Translations under genes and position numbers: made by a program
The notes under the pieces: generated by a model
The model's input: the letters and a program-made list of their open reading frames with translations, nothing else
Told to the model about the DNA's origin: nothing
Databases searched by the model: none
Shown: in pieces, positions 8,709 through 18,388 of the stretch
Position numbering within the stretch: the stretch's first letter is position 1
How the letters are laid out: each line of letters opens with the position of its first letter
Assembly (NCBI GenBank): GCA_020633335.1
Contig: JACKDU010000009.1
Span: forward strand, 62,001 to 126,000
Reading direction: 5' to 3'
Source: Myxococcales bacterium
Lineage (GTDB): Bacteria; Myxococcota_A; Polyangia; Nannocystales; Nannocystaceae
Length of the DNA: 64,000 bases

Positions 8709-9604
8709 TCGAAGAGCGCGGCGAGCTCCGCGGCGAGGCGCTCGAAGACGAAGCGGACCCGCCGGCTGGTGTGGAGCTCGCGGTGCGAGACCAGCCAGAG
8801 CGGGAAGGGGATCGACGGCATCGCCGGGAGGATCCGCTCGACCCCGGGCTCGGCGTCGCCGATGAGCTCGGAGTTGACGCCGATCCCGAGGCCGGCCCTG
8901 ACGAGCTCCCACTGGACGAGCTGGTTCTGGCAGGCGGAGGTGAAATTGCGCGATTGCAGCGAGAAGCCGACGTGACCGAGGGCGGCGATCATCGGGCCCC
9001 CGTCGAGGTCGAAGCCGACGAAGTCGGCGTCGGAGAAGCCGGCGGGGGTCGTCGGCCGGCCGATCCGATCGAGGTAGACGCTGGCGGCGTAGAGGTTGCC
9101 GGCCATGTCGCGGATCTTGCGGGCGATGAGGTCGGGGTGCTGGGGGCGGACGTTGCGGATCGCGATGTCGGCCTCGCGCCGGCGGAGATCGCTGGTCTCA
9201 TTGGTCGCCACGATCTCGATCCGGATCCCCGGCTCGTCGGCCCGAAGGCGGGCGATGATCGGCGGCAGCACGCGGGCGCCGAAGATCTCGCCGACCGTGA
9301 TCGTCACCTCGCCCTCGAGCGCCTGCGAGTGCCCCGAGGCCGCGAGCGAGACCCGGCTCGCGGCCTCGCCCATCGCCCGCGCATGCTCGAGGAGGCCGAG
9401 CCCGGCCTCGGTGAGGACCAGGCGCTTGCCGACCCGTTCGAAGAGGAGGACCTCGAGCTCCTCCTCGAGGGCGTCGACCTGGCGGCCGAGGGTCGGCTGG
9501 CTCATCCCCAGCGCCCGCGCGGCGGCGGAGAGCGAGCCCTCCTCGGCGGTCACGAGGAAGGCGCGGGCGCGGTTCCAGTCGAAGCGGACGCTCCGCCAAT
9601 CCAT
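8693..9604 (-). CDS. LysR-family transcriptional regulator
   Basis: A 303-residue regulator with an N-terminal winged helix-turn-helix (FLVTAEEGSLSAAARALGMSQPTLGRQ, given here as the region near residues 13-40) and a C-terminal periplasmic-binding-like effector domain. I chose the ATG at 9604 because the upstream extension is low quality and would run over the divergent promoter. It faces the MDR oxidoreductase across 88 bp, the usual arrangement in which a LysR protein controls its neighbour. The inverted repeat at 9603-9659 may be its operator. The inducer is unknown. Confidence 0.9.
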   Translation of the reverse strand: MDWRSVRFDWNRARAFLVTAEEGSLSAAARALGMSQPTLGRQVDALEEELEVLLFERVGKRLVLTEAGLGLLEHARAMGEAASRVSLAASGHSQALEGEVTITVGEIFGARVLPPIIARLRADEPGIRIEIVATNETSDLRRREADIAIRNVRPQHPDLIARKIRDMAGNLYAASVYLDRIGRPTTPAGFSDADFVGFDLDGGPMIAALGHVGFSLQSRNFTSACQNQLVQWELVRAGLGIGVNSELIGDAEPGVERILPAMPSIPFPLWLVSHRELHTSRRVRFVFERLAAELAALFDHPTR

Positions 9605-9659
9605 GCAAAAACGAATATCACATCCAGGATTTTGGGGAATTAACGAAACGTATTTGCAT
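9603..9659. promoter_or_regulatory. Inverted repeat in the divergent LysR/oxidoreductase promoter, possible operator
   Basis: ATGCAAAAACG at 9603-9613 is matched in inverted orientation by CGTATTTGCAT at 9649-9659 with one mismatch, 35 bp apart. The stretch between is strikingly AT-rich for this genome. The left arm overlaps the ATG of the LysR gene and the right arm lies 33 nt before the oxidoreductase ATG, so one bound factor could control both. Confidence 0.55.
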
Positions 9660-9692
9660 GGGTATCTCTTTCTCACCGAGAGGGAACAAGAC

Positions 9693-10700
9693 ATGTACGC
9701 GATCACCCAAGACCACTACGGCCCCGTTGAGAACCTCCAGATCGAGTCGCTCGCCGCGATTGAGCCCGCTGCGCTCGGCGCGCACGACCTCCTCGTCGAG
9801 GTCCACGCGACCTCGGTGACGACCGCCGACTGGCGGATGCGAGCGGCCGACTTCCCGGCCGGGATGCGGCTCGCGGGCCGCCTCTTCGCCGGCCTCCTCC
9901 GCCCCCGCAACCGGATCACCGGCCGCGAGTTCGCCGGCCGGGTGCTGGCGGTCGGCGCCGAGGTGACCCGCTTCGCGGTCGGCGACGCGGTCTTCGGCGC
10001 CCACGCGGGGGGCGTCAACGCCGAGCAGATCGTCGTCCCCGAGGGCGCGTCGATCGCCCGGGTGCCGCGGGGGCTGAGCATGGCCGAGGCCGCGTCGCTC
10101 CCCTTCGGCGCGCTCACGGCCGCCGACTTCCTGATCGACAAGGCGAAGATCCAGGCGGGCGAGGAGGTCCTGGTGCTCGGCGCCTCCGGGGGCGTCGGCG
10201 TCTACCTCGTCCAGCTCGCCAAGCACCTCGGCGCCGCGGTCACGGCGGTCTGCTCGGGCGCCAACGAGGCGCTGGTGCGCGGGCTCGGGGCCGACAAGGT
10301 GATCGACTACCGCAGCGAGGATCCGCGGGCGCTCTGGCGGAGCTGGGACGTGATCATCGACCCGGTCGGCAAGAGCGACGTCCCCGGCTACCGGAGCTCG
10401 CTCCGCGAGGGCGGGCGCCACGTCTTCATCGAGGCCGGGATCGGCGAGATCCTGCGCTCGATGGTCTCCGACGCGGTGATCTTCGGGGTCACGACGGAGG
10501 GGAGCGCGGCCATGGAGCGCCTCTGCGAGCTCGTCGAGGCCGGGGCGATCCGGCCGGTGATCGGCCACCGCATGCCGATGACCGCGGTCGCCGAGGCCCA
10601 CCGCCTGGTCGAGCGCCGGCACCGTCGGGGGGCGGTGATCCTCGAGTGGCCGGCCGCGGGCGCGCCCGCCGAGGTCGTGCCGCTGCAGCGCGCGGTCTGA
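9693..10700 (+). CDS. Zinc-independent MDR-family NADPH:quinone oxidoreductase-like protein
   Basis: A 335-residue medium-chain dehydrogenase/reductase. The N-terminal GroES-like half contains GREFAGRVLAVGAEVTRFAVGDAVFG, here around residues 77-102, and the Rossmann half has VLGASGGVGVYLVQLAKHLGA (GASGGVG at 163-169) for NADP(H). There is no catalytic-zinc cysteine set, as in quinone reductases and enoyl reductases. It is divergently transcribed from the LysR gene, so it is probably its target, perhaps in detoxification. The start is the ATG at 9693, preceded by AGGGAACAAG. Confidence 0.9.
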   Translation: MYAITQDHYGPVENLQIESLAAIEPAALGAHDLLVEVHATSVTTADWRMRAADFPAGMRLAGRLFAGLLRPRNRITGREFAGRVLAVGAEVTRFAVGDAVFGAHAGGVNAEQIVVPEGASIARVPRGLSMAEAASLPFGALTAADFLIDKAKIQAGEEVLVLGASGGVGVYLVQLAKHLGAAVTAVCSGANEALVRGLGADKVIDYRSEDPRALWRSWDVIIDPVGKSDVPGYRSSLREGGRHVFIEAGIGEILRSMVSDAVIFGVTTEGSAAMERLCELVEAGAIRPVIGHRMPMTAVAEAHRLVERRHRRGAVILEWPAAGAPAEVVPLQRAV

Positions 10701-10707
10701 GGTCGAG

Positions 10708-10733
10708 GCGACATGACCCATGGGTCATGTCGC
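10708..10733. terminator. Perfect 26-bp palindrome between convergent genes, probable bidirectional terminator
   Basis: GCGACATGACCCA is followed directly by its exact reverse complement. It sits 8 nt after the stop of the oxidoreductase and 15 nt before the stop of the leftward gene, the place for a two-way terminator. There is no U-tract, and a protein-binding site is the alternative. Confidence 0.6.
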
Positions 10734-10748
10734 TCCCGAGCCCGCCGC

Positions 10749-11501
10749 CTACGAGCCGGGGAGGAACGAGACGAAGTGGCTCGGGATCTCGGCGCCCTCG
10801 CCCATCAGCACCTGGTCGCCCCAGCGCTCGAGCCAGAGCATGCGATCGGGCGACGCCCGGTAGACGTAGGTGGCGACCCGCGGCAGCGCCGGCCGGCCGT
10901 GCATGCCGACGCCGGCGGCGCTCGCCTGCCCGCGGCGCTCGAGCGCGTAGTCGTGGTGGCCGCGCTGGATGTGCCGCGGGGGCTCGCCGAAGAGGCCGTG
11001 GCCGCTCACCGGCTCGAGGAGGAGCCAGCTCTGGAGGGCCGGCGAGGCGACCAGCCAGCGGCGGCGGTTGGCGTCGGCCATCGCCACGACGACGGTGGTG
11101 ATCTGGCCCTCGCGGAGGGTGAGGACGCCCTCGATCAGGAAGTCGCCGTCGTCCGCGGGGGCGCCGGTCTCGACGATCACGACGTCGCCCTGGCGGAGAT
11201 CGGCAACGTCGAGCTCGGGCTCCTCGACGCTCTGGGGGAGCGCCCGCGGGGCGACCGCGGCCGGCAGGCGCCCCTGGAGGCGCTGGGCGACCCGCGCGCG
11301 GACGCGCTGGGAGGCGGCGTCGGCCGGCGGCGAGGTCGAGGGGCCGGTGCCCCCGGACGCGGGCAGCGCGAGGGGCTGGCCGCCGTCGCTGAGCGCGCGG
11401 CGACCGTCGCCCCAGTCGCGGAGGCGACGGGCGGCCAGGATCCCGACCCAGAAGGCGCCGGCGATCGTCAGGGCGGCGACGAGTGAGGCGATGGTCAGCA
11501 T
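10749..11501 (-). CDS. Membrane-anchored protein with a DUF4178-like domain
   Basis: A 250-residue protein. Residues 4-26 (IASLVAALTIAGAFWVGILAA) form one membrane segment, followed by a proline-rich stretch and then a region about 105-250 resembling DUF4178: LRQGDVVIVE...DFLIEGVLTLREG...RWLVASPALQSWLLLEPV. DUF4178 proteins have no assigned activity. The frame is open upstream, but the extension is Arg/Pro-rich and overlaps the start of the divergent cysteine synthase gene, so the ATG at 11501 is preferred. Function is not predicted. Confidence 0.75.
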   Translation of the reverse strand: MLTIASLVAALTIAGAFWVGILAARRLRDWGDGRRALSDGGQPLALPASGGTGPSTSPPADAASQRVRARVAQRLQGRLPAAVAPRALPQSVEEPELDVADLRQGDVVIVETGAPADDGDFLIEGVLTLREGQITTVVVAMADANRRRWLVASPALQSWLLLEPVSGHGLFGEPPRHIQRGHHDYALERRGQASAAGVGMHGRPALPRVATYVYRASPDRMLWLERWGDQVLMGEGAEIPSHFVSFLPGS

Positions 11502-11680
11502 TGTCTCGCGGGCCGGAGCGGCCGTCGACCGGGAGGTGATAGCACGGCGGGGGCGGGGCGTCTGCCAGGCGACGACGCGGCGGAGGCCTCGGCGCCCGCA
11601 GGGGACGAGCGCGGGGAGGCCGCGGCGGGGGGCGAGGCGGCCCCGCGACCGCGCGCGCGCGCCCGTGCTAGCGTGCGCGG

Positions 11681-12655
11681 GTGCTGAACCACGGGTCCGG
11701 GCGCCTCGCCCCCGGCATTCTCCAGCAGATCGGCCGGACACCGCTGGTCTCGCTCCGCACCCTGGGCGCGGGCCTGCCGGTGCCGATCCTCGTCAAGTGC
11801 GAGCACCTGAACCCCGGCGGCAGCGTCAAGGATCGGATCGCCCTGGCGATCATCGACGACGCCGAGGCGCGCGGACTCCTCGCGCCGGGGGCGACGCTGA
11901 TCGAGGCGACCGCCGGCAACACCGGGATCGGCCTCGCGCTGGTCGCCGCGGCCCGCGGCTACCGCCTGGTCTGCGTGATGCCGGAGAAGATGTCGCATGA
12001 CAAGCGCGCGGCCCTGGCGACCCTCGGCGCCCAGGTGATCGTCACGCCGAACGCGAGCCCCGCGGACCCCGAGAATTTTCGCAACGTCGCCCGCCGCCTC
12101 GCCGACGAGCGCGGCTGGTTCCTGACCGACCAGTTCCGCAACCCCGCGAACGTCCGGGTCCACGCCGAGACCACCGGCGTCGAGATCCTCGAGGCGACCG
12201 GCGGGCGCGTCGGTGCCTTCGTCGCCGGGGCCGGCACCGGCGGGACGATCAGCGGCGTCGGTCGCTGTCTAAAAGAGCAGGTTTCGGGCGTGAAGATCGT
12301 CCTCGCCGATCCGGTCGGCTCGGCGCTCGCCGAGTGGGTCGAGCGCGGCCGCTGCGGCGCCGACGGGTCCTACGCGGTCGAGGGGATCGGCGGCTCCGTG
12401 GCCCCCGAGAACCTCCACCGCGAGGTGATCGACGCGGCCGAGCGGGTCAGCGACGACGAGAGCTTCGCGACCGCGCTGCGCCTGATCCGCGAGGAGGGCC
12501 TCCTGGTCGGCGGCTCGGCCGGCACCAACGTCGCCGCCGCCCTCCGGATCGCCGCCCGCGGCGAGGTCGAGGGGCCGGTGGTGACGGTCCTCCCCGACTC
12601 CTGGGATCGCTACCGCGGCTGCGCCTGGATGCGCCCCGCGGGCGCGGGCGCGTAG
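11681..12655 (+). CDS. Cysteine synthase family PLP enzyme
   Basis: A 324-residue fold-type II PLP enzyme of the O-acetylserine sulfhydrylase / cystathionine beta-synthase group. The PLP lysine is in NPGGSVKDR (Lys 50), the substrate loop is ATAGNTGIGLAL, and the phosphate loop is GAGTGGTISGVG. Length matches CysK-type enzymes, and there is no CBS regulatory domain. It would make cysteine from O-acetylserine or cystathionine from serine and homocysteine; the sequence does not decide which. The GTG start at 11681 is supported by TAGCGT (11669-11674) 6 nt upstream. Confidence 0.92.
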   Translation: MLNHGSGRLAPGILQQIGRTPLVSLRTLGAGLPVPILVKCEHLNPGGSVKDRIALAIIDDAEARGLLAPGATLIEATAGNTGIGLALVAAARGYRLVCVMPEKMSHDKRAALATLGAQVIVTPNASPADPENFRNVARRLADERGWFLTDQFRNPANVRVHAETTGVEILEATGGRVGAFVAGAGTGGTISGVGRCLKEQVSGVKIVLADPVGSALAEWVERGRCGADGSYAVEGIGGSVAPENLHREVIDAAERVSDDESFATALRLIREEGLLVGGSAGTNVAAALRIAARGEVEGPVVTVLPDSWDRYRGCAWMRPAGAGA

Positions 12656-12656
12656 C

Positions 12657-13601
12657 TCACTCGCCGCGGAGCCAGTCGCGGAGCGCCCCGTAGACCAGGA
12701 AGGCGCCGACCGCCGCGAGCACGCCGTCGACCCAGGGCTTGTCGACCTCGCCGCCGAGCGCCCGCGGGACGAAGCCGATCAGGAGGAGGAGGCCGCCGAG
12801 GAGGCCGGCCGCGCTCATCGTCCAGCCGAGCCCGCCGGGGACGAAGTCGCCGCGCGCGGGTCGGCGGCCGGCGCCGAGCGCCCGCAGGAGGCCGCAGACA
12901 AGGACGAGCGCGCCGAAGAGGATCGCGGAGCAGAGGGGCGCGTCGATCAGGATATCGCCGGTCAGCGAGACGTCGGCGCCGACCACCAGCACGAGGCCGG
13001 CGACGAGGAGGACGAAGACGAGCGCGAAGCCGGCGATGACCCGGTAGAGCCCCTCGTTGAGCCTGTTCAGGCGCTTCAGGCCCCGGTCCATCAGGGCCTC
13101 GGCGGCGCTCGGCGGGGGCTCGCCGGGGTCGACCACGCCGAGGAGATCGCGCTCGGCGAGCGCCTCGACCAGCGCCGGGAAGCCGTCCATCCAGGCGTTG
13201 AAGCTCCACGGCCGCGCACCCGGCGGATCGAGGCGGAGGACGACGTGGGTGGCCGCGCGCGGATCGACGGTGCGGAGGTGGGCGACGCCGCCGTCGCGCG
13301 GCTCGGCGGTGAAGAGGAGCGCGACCCGGACCTGCCGCCAGGCGACCTCGATCCGGCCGGCGAGCGAGCGCCGCCGCAGGCCGCGCTCGTCGATCGTGGT
13401 CCGCATGGTGAAGAGCTCGACCGCGACGAAGGCGGCGATCACCGCCCCGCTCAGGCTGACGATCTTCGCCTCGGAGGAGCTCGCGGGATCGCCGAGCGCC
13501 CAGGCGCCGAGGGCCGCGCAGACCAGCGCGAGCGCGAGGCCGGCCGCCCGCAGGCGCCAGCCCCAGCGGAGCTCGATCGTCGCCGGCTTCGGCTCTGTCA
13601 C
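12657..13601 (-). CDS. Hypothetical membrane protein
   Basis: A 314-residue inner-membrane protein. Two hydrophobic segments lie at about residues 18-65, then a soluble stretch of about 100 residues with beta-rich, PH-like character (TMRTTIDERGLRRRSLAGR...VAWRQVRVALLFT), then four more membrane segments from about 190 to the end. The ATG overlaps the stop of the COQ4-like gene by 4 nt, so the two are translationally coupled. I do not recognise the family. Confidence 0.75.
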   Translation of the reverse strand: MTEPKPATIELRWGWRLRAAGLALALVCAALGAWALGDPASSSEAKIVSLSGAVIAAFVAVELFTMRTTIDERGLRRRSLAGRIEVAWRQVRVALLFTAEPRDGGVAHLRTVDPRAATHVVLRLDPPGARPWSFNAWMDGFPALVEALAERDLLGVVDPGEPPPSAAEALMDRGLKRLNRLNEGLYRVIAGFALVFVLLVAGLVLVVGADVSLTGDILIDAPLCSAILFGALVLVCGLLRALGAGRRPARGDFVPGGLGWTMSAAGLLGGLLLLIGFVPRALGGEVDKPWVDGVLAAVGAFLVYGALRDWLRGE

Positions 13602-14524
13602 GCCTCGATCCCGTAGCGCCGCCGCAGCGCCTCGACCGGCTCGGCGACGTCCTCCCAGGGATCCCAGGCGAGGACGTCGAGGCTCGCGGCCTGCCCGCGG
13701 CGGTAGGCGTCGAGGAGGAGGTCGAGGTCGACCTTGCCGACCTCGGGCTTGGCGTCGGTCGGCAGGCGGGCGCCGAGGTTGAAGAGGAGGAGCGTGAACT
13801 CGAGCATCGTGAAGCCGCGCTCGCGGAAGGAGCCGGCCTCGAAGCCCGCCATCACCGTCTCGCCCGGGATGTCGGTCGCCGCGCCGACCAGCGCGTGGCC
13901 CATGTCGTGGAAGGCGAGCGGCTCGGGGAAGGAGCGGCGCTCGCCGGGGAGGGCGAAGCCGCTCTGCCGGCAGTGATCGACGAAGCGGTGGCCGAGTGTC
14001 CCTTCGGGCAGGTCGGCGAGGGCCTGGTAGCGGGCCGCGGTCGCCGCGTCGCCGAGCTTGAGCATCGCCTTGACGATCCGCCAGCGCTCGCCGAGGCCGC
14101 CGCGCCGCCAGGCCCGCGTGATCCGCTCGCTCGGCGGGAAGCGGCGCATCAGCCCCATCGTCAGGGCGCGGTGGCGGCCGGCCGCGGCGTGGCCGAGGTC
14201 GACGAGGGCCGGCTCGTCGGCGCGGCCGAGGGCGGCCGCGTGGGCGCGGAGGAGCTCGACCCGCGCCGGGGTGAGCGGCGGCACCAGCATCGCCGCGATC
14301 ATCAGGCGCTCGAGCGCGGCCTGGCGGGCGTCGGGATCGACGATCGCCTCGGCGAGCGCCTCCGGGGTCGGCGCAGGCGCAGGCGCCGCGTCGACGACCC
14401 CGAGCTCGTCGGCGACGAAGGCGATCCAGCGGCCGACCCGGGGATCGTCCGGGTGCTCGCTGACCGCGGCGATCGCTCCGAAGAGGCGCGGCGCCGCCGA
14501 CGGAGGGGCCGAGAGCGGGTGCAT
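13598..14524 (-). CDS. COQ4-like protein
   Basis: A 308-residue protein whose C-terminal half has the exact HDxxH-x11-E signature of COQ4: His206, Asp207, His210 and Glu222, within FHDMGHALVGAATDIPGE. Upstream, DLPEGTLGHRFVDHC also fits the family. In eukaryotes and some bacteria COQ4 supports ubiquinone assembly and was recently linked to C1 decarboxylation/hydroxylation; its role in this organism is not known. The start at 14524 puts the first residues just after a TAGACC box. The downstream membrane-protein gene overlaps by 4 nt. Confidence 0.78.
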   Translation of the reverse strand: MHPLSAPPSAAPRLFGAIAAVSEHPDDPRVGRWIAFVADELGVVDAAPAPAPTPEALAEAIVDPDARQAALERLMIAAMLVPPLTPARVELLRAHAAALGRADEPALVDLGHAAAGRHRALTMGLMRRFPPSERITRAWRRGGLGERWRIVKAMLKLGDAATAARYQALADLPEGTLGHRFVDHCRQSGFALPGERRSFPEPLAFHDMGHALVGAATDIPGETVMAGFEAGSFRERGFTMLEFTLLLFNLGARLPTDAKPEVGKVDLDLLLDAYRRGQAASLDVLAWDPWEDVAEPVEALRRRYGIEA

Positions 14525-14617
14525 GGCCCGGTCTATCACGGCCGCGCGCGGCGATCGCGGTCCGTCGTCATAGGCCGGCGCTTGAGCGCTTTCGCGCGGC
14601 CTGGTAGATCGGCCGCG

Positions 14618-16144
14618 ATGCGCTCCCTGCCCTCGCTCCTGCCCTTCGCTCTCATTCTCGCGGCCTGCGGCGACGACGGCAACGCCGACACCAGCGGCGC
14701 GGCGACCAGCGGGTTGACCAGCGCGAGCGCCAGCGCGAGCGGGAGCGCGGGCAGGAGCACCAGCGGGAGCGCGAGCGGCAGCAGCGGCGCGGCCCGAGCG
14801 GCGGCGGAGCAGCAGCGGCGACGCGACGGAGGGGAGCACGGGCGGGGCGGCCTGGCGGTCTGCGGCGACGGCGTCGTCGAGGGCGATGAGGCCTGCGACG
14901 ACGGGGCGGCCAACGCCGACGACGTCGCCGACGCCTGCCGCACGGACTGCTCGGCGCCCCGCTGCGGCGACGGGGTGATCGACCCGGGCCACGGTGAGGT
15001 CTGCGATCCGATGGCGCTCGCGCCCGGCGAGAGCTGCTCGGTGGAGTGCGACGCTCGCCGCGAGCGCTTCGAGCTCGGGCCTCGGCGGTCGCCTACGACC
15101 TCGTCCGCGACGCCGACGACGGCCTCCACCTGGTCTGGAAGGCGAGCAACGGCCCGGCCCAGGGGCTCCACTACGGGCGGATCGTCGACGGCGCGCTGGT
15201 GATGCAGGAGGCGATCCTGGCTCGGAGGGGCGCGGACCCGGGCTTCCGCCCGCGCTTCGCGGTCGACCCGCCGGCGAGCGGGTCCACGTCGCGTGGTCCG
15301 ATCAGGCGATGACCCAGCTCTTCCATACCTGGCGGATCGGTCAGGTATGGAGCCGGGCGCCGAGCTCTTCCACAGCGTCGAGGGCGTGGACAACGGGTCG
15401 CCCAGGCGGCCTCGGCGATCGACGCCGACGGCCCGTCCACATCCTGGCGACCACCTGGGATCCGGTGTCGATCCTCTACTGGCGGCGGCCGCTCGGCGAG
15501 GACGCCTGGCTCGATCAGGCGGCGGTCCTCGAGGGCCGACCAACCTCGACCTCCGCTCGACGGTCGCGCTCAGCGACCGCGCGGGCGACGTCCACGCGAC
15601 CTACAAGGGGGTCAACGTCGACGGCCGCTACCTCTTCGCGCGAGCGGCGGCTCGCTGGTGGATTCGGAGAAGGTGTCGATCCGGGCCCCGAGGGGCAAGC
15701 ACGCCGGCATGGGCGACCTCTGGGTGCGCGACGACGGGGCGCCTCGACGCCGCCTTCCGGACCTGGGACGTCGGCGTCGAGGGCGAGTGGTACGCGCGTC
15801 GACCCGCGGGGGCGCCGGAATTCGTGACGCCGACGACGAAGGTGGGGCTGATCCAGGAGGCGCCTGGGGCCTCGACTATGATCAGTGGCCGGCGATCGCC
15901 GCCGACCCGAGCGGCCGGGTGCTGGTCGCCTGGGCCGGAACCCGGCCGCGACCCCGATCGGGTCTCGCGGGTGTTTCTGGGGATCAACGCCGGCGACGGC
16001 TTCGAGGTCGAGTCGCTGGACGACGACGCCGAGGTCGACGCGTTCTCGAAGCCGGCGATGAGCGCGACCGCCGAGGCGACCTGTGTCCTGTGGAACAGCG
16101 CTGGGGCGGGGCTGGTGCTCCTGCGGCTGAGCTGGGCGGGCTAG
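14618..16144 (+). pseudogene. Frameshifted cysteine-containing lipoprotein gene (possibly intact with sequence errors)
   Basis: The ATG at 14618 starts a lipoprotein signal (FALILAAC) and a Ser/Gly linker, then a DUF4215-like repeat (CGDGVVEGDEACDDG and CGDGVIDPGHGEVCD). From about 15070 good protein sequence continues only by switching frames, roughly near 15075, 15280, 15375, 15425, 15535, 15645, 15740, 15840 and 15940. Segments such as VAYDLVRDADDGLHLVWK, SDRAGDVHATYKGV and YDQWPAIAADPSGRVLVAW suggest a sialidase- or propeller-like repeat domain. The last segment ends at the TAG at 16142. Because nearly all residues survive between shifts, indel errors in the sequence are more likely than true decay. 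Confidence 0.6.
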
Positions 16145-17590
16145 GGCGCGCTGTAGTCGGCGGCCTTGACGACCCGGCGATCGGCGAGCCCGAAGCGCTC
16201 GCCGCTCAGGGTCCCGCGGGCGCTCGTATCGAACCCTACCGGTGCCCCTCGAGGGCCCGCCAGAGCGCGCCGATCCCTTCGAGGTGTCCTTTCGCGGATC
16301 GTAGCCGCGGAGCGGGTCGCGCGACGCGAGGAGGCTGAGCGCGCCCGCAGCCGGGTCGCCGCGCTCGCGCCGAGCCAGGCGCTCAGCGAGCTCGGCGGGC
16401 GCGGGCGGCGAGGATCAGGAGCGCGTCGAGGAGGGCGCGCGCCAGCTCGCCGAAGGTCTTCGTCGCCCGCAGCGGTCGCCGCGGATGGTCGGGCGACCAG
16501 GCGACCGGGCGTTCGCGATAGACGCCCTCGTCGCGGAGGAGCTGGTCGACGGCGACGACGAGGGCGCGGGCGGCCCGGTCAGCCGGCGCAAGCGAGCAGA
16601 GCGCCGCGTAGACCCAGGCGGTGTCAGCGAGCGCGGGCCCGCCATGGACGCCGACGAAGTGACGCCCGTCGGCCATCGGCGCGAGCTCGCGGAAGAGCGG
16701 CCCGGGGTCCTCGAGGCGCGCGACGAGGCCCGCAGGGTCGCAGCGTAGGCGCTCGTAGGGTCGTCCGGGTCGGCGGGGTAGAGGCAGCGGATCGGGACGT
16801 AGAGGGTCTCGCCGAGGTCGTCCTCGACCTCCGCCAGGGTCCGGGCGAAGAACCACCACTCGGGCGCCCGCGTCACCTCGACGAGGTTGAGCACGCGGCC
16901 GCGCATGACCGCGTGGGCGCGGTGCTCGTCGACGTAGCGCGCCCGCTGACCGAAGAGGCGGGTGAGGTCGACGGCGCGTCGGCGCCGCAGCAGATCGTCC
17001 AGCCGCCGCGGCCGGCTCGCCCCGGTGCCAGACCGAGCACCAGGTCGAGAGCACACCGTCGAGGTGGCCTGAGAGCGTGCGCTCGCCGGGCGGCGGCACG
17101 TCGGCGAGGTGGTCCGAGGCGATCGTCACCCACGGATCGCGGACGCCGCGGTCGAGGTAGATGACCGCGTCCTGGCCCTCGCCGAAGCTCCGAGGACGAA
17201 GGCCTGCGCGTGCGCCGGGTCGTCGCTCTCGGTGATCGACGCGACCGTATCGCGCCCGCCAGCTCGTCGAGGGTCGGTAGCTCGAGGAGACCGGAGGCGA
17301 AGCCGGCGAGCGCCCAGAGCGGGAGGGGCGCGGCCGAAGCTCATCCGATCGTCGCGCGCCGGATCGTGGGTCTCGTGGGCCGCGTCCACCCACCGGAGCT
17401 GCACGCCGTTGGCCTGGCGGTAGAGCGCAGCCAGCTCCGCCGGGAGCGGGTCGCCCCACGCCGCCTCGAGGCGCTCAAGCTCGTGGTCGCTGGCGCCCGG
17501 GCCGATCCAGAGGTGCGTGAGCCTCACCTGCGGGTGTGACATCAGGGCGTCGACGACGAGCTTGAGGCGGTGGACGAAGCCTTCGAGCAT
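16141..17590 (-). pseudogene. Frameshifted SMI1/KNR4 (SUKH)-family gene
   Basis: It starts at the ATG at 17590 with a SUKH-type region (WIGPGASDHELERLEAAWG, then LPAELAALYRQANGVQLRWVD), the fold of SMI1/KNR4 proteins, some of which are immunity proteins to contact-dependent toxins. The frame then breaks several times; recognisable segments include AVIYLDRGVRDPWVTIASDHLADV, GQRARYVDEHRAHAVMRG, EWWFFARTLAEVEDDLGETLYV and ADGRHFVGVHGGPALADTAWVY. The likely end, ERFGLADRRVVKAADYSAP, stops at 16141-16143; an alternative stop is at 16236-16238. No toxin gene is adjacent. As with its neighbours, sequence errors are the likelier cause of the breaks. Confidence 0.5.
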
Positions 17591-17671
17591 CGAGCGCGGA
17601 TGATGCCAGCGCGCGCAGCGACGCCAAGCGCTCGCTGGCGTCGCCGCTCACGCGGCGCCTGGTTGAACCCC

Positions 17672-18378
17672 ATGTCCGTGTATGCAAGCGTCGCCGCCGT
17701 GCCGAGCCTCGACGACGGACGCGAGAGGTTTGACGTGACCCTGATCGAGCCCGCGAGGCGAGCGGCGAGCGTGCTCTTTGTGGCGGGGCGCGGCGGCGAT
17801 CCGACGCGTCATCGGCCGCTCCTCGAGGCGCTCGCCGGGCGCGGCTGCAAGGTCATCGCCCCGCACCTCGACTTCCTCGCGTCGCCGACGCCAAGCGCAG
17901 CCGAGCTCGTCGCGCGGGGCCGCCGCTTGAGCCTCGCCCTGGAGGCCTTCGCGGAGCCCGGGAGGCGCTGACCGGGGTGGGTCACTGCTCGGCGCGAGCC
18001 TCCTCCTCAGGCTCGCGGGCGCCAGGCTGTGGACGCGGAGCGCCGAGTGCGTCGAGCCCGGACTCGACCCGCGCTTCGCAGGCTCTGCTTGCTCGCGCCT
18101 GCGCTCGACTCCGTGCAGGCTCCGGGCGCGCTCGACGCTGTCGCCACGCCGATCGTCGCATGGGCAGGTACGGAGGACCCTTCGTCGCGCCGGGGCGCCT
18201 CGATCTCCTGGTCGCGGGCGTGGGCTCCCGCGCGAGCGTGGAGCTCCGCGTCATCGACGGCGCCAACCACTTCTCCTTCATGGACCGGCCGCCCCGCAGA
18301 GCCGCGAGACCTTGCCCGATCGCGCGGTCTTCCTCGCGGGGCTGCACGATGAGCTCGCCTCGCATCGCCCTGGGGTAG
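17672..18378 (+). pseudogene. Frameshifted alpha/beta hydrolase
   Basis: Begins MSVYASVAAVPSLDDGRERF at the ATG at 17672. ASVLFVAGRGGDPTRHRPLLEALAGRGCKVIAPHLDF matches the first strands of a small alpha/beta hydrolase. The nucleophile elbow would read GHSLGASLLLRLAG but a one-base loss near 17985 puts it out of frame; downstream LARLCLLAPALDS and the late GANHFSFMDRPP with the catalytic-type His are in further frames. It resembles dienelactone-hydrolase-like proteins. The end is uncertain by a few codons. Its stop lies next to the start of the OmpA-like gene. Confidence 0.45.
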
Positions 18379-18388
18379 GATGGTCGCC

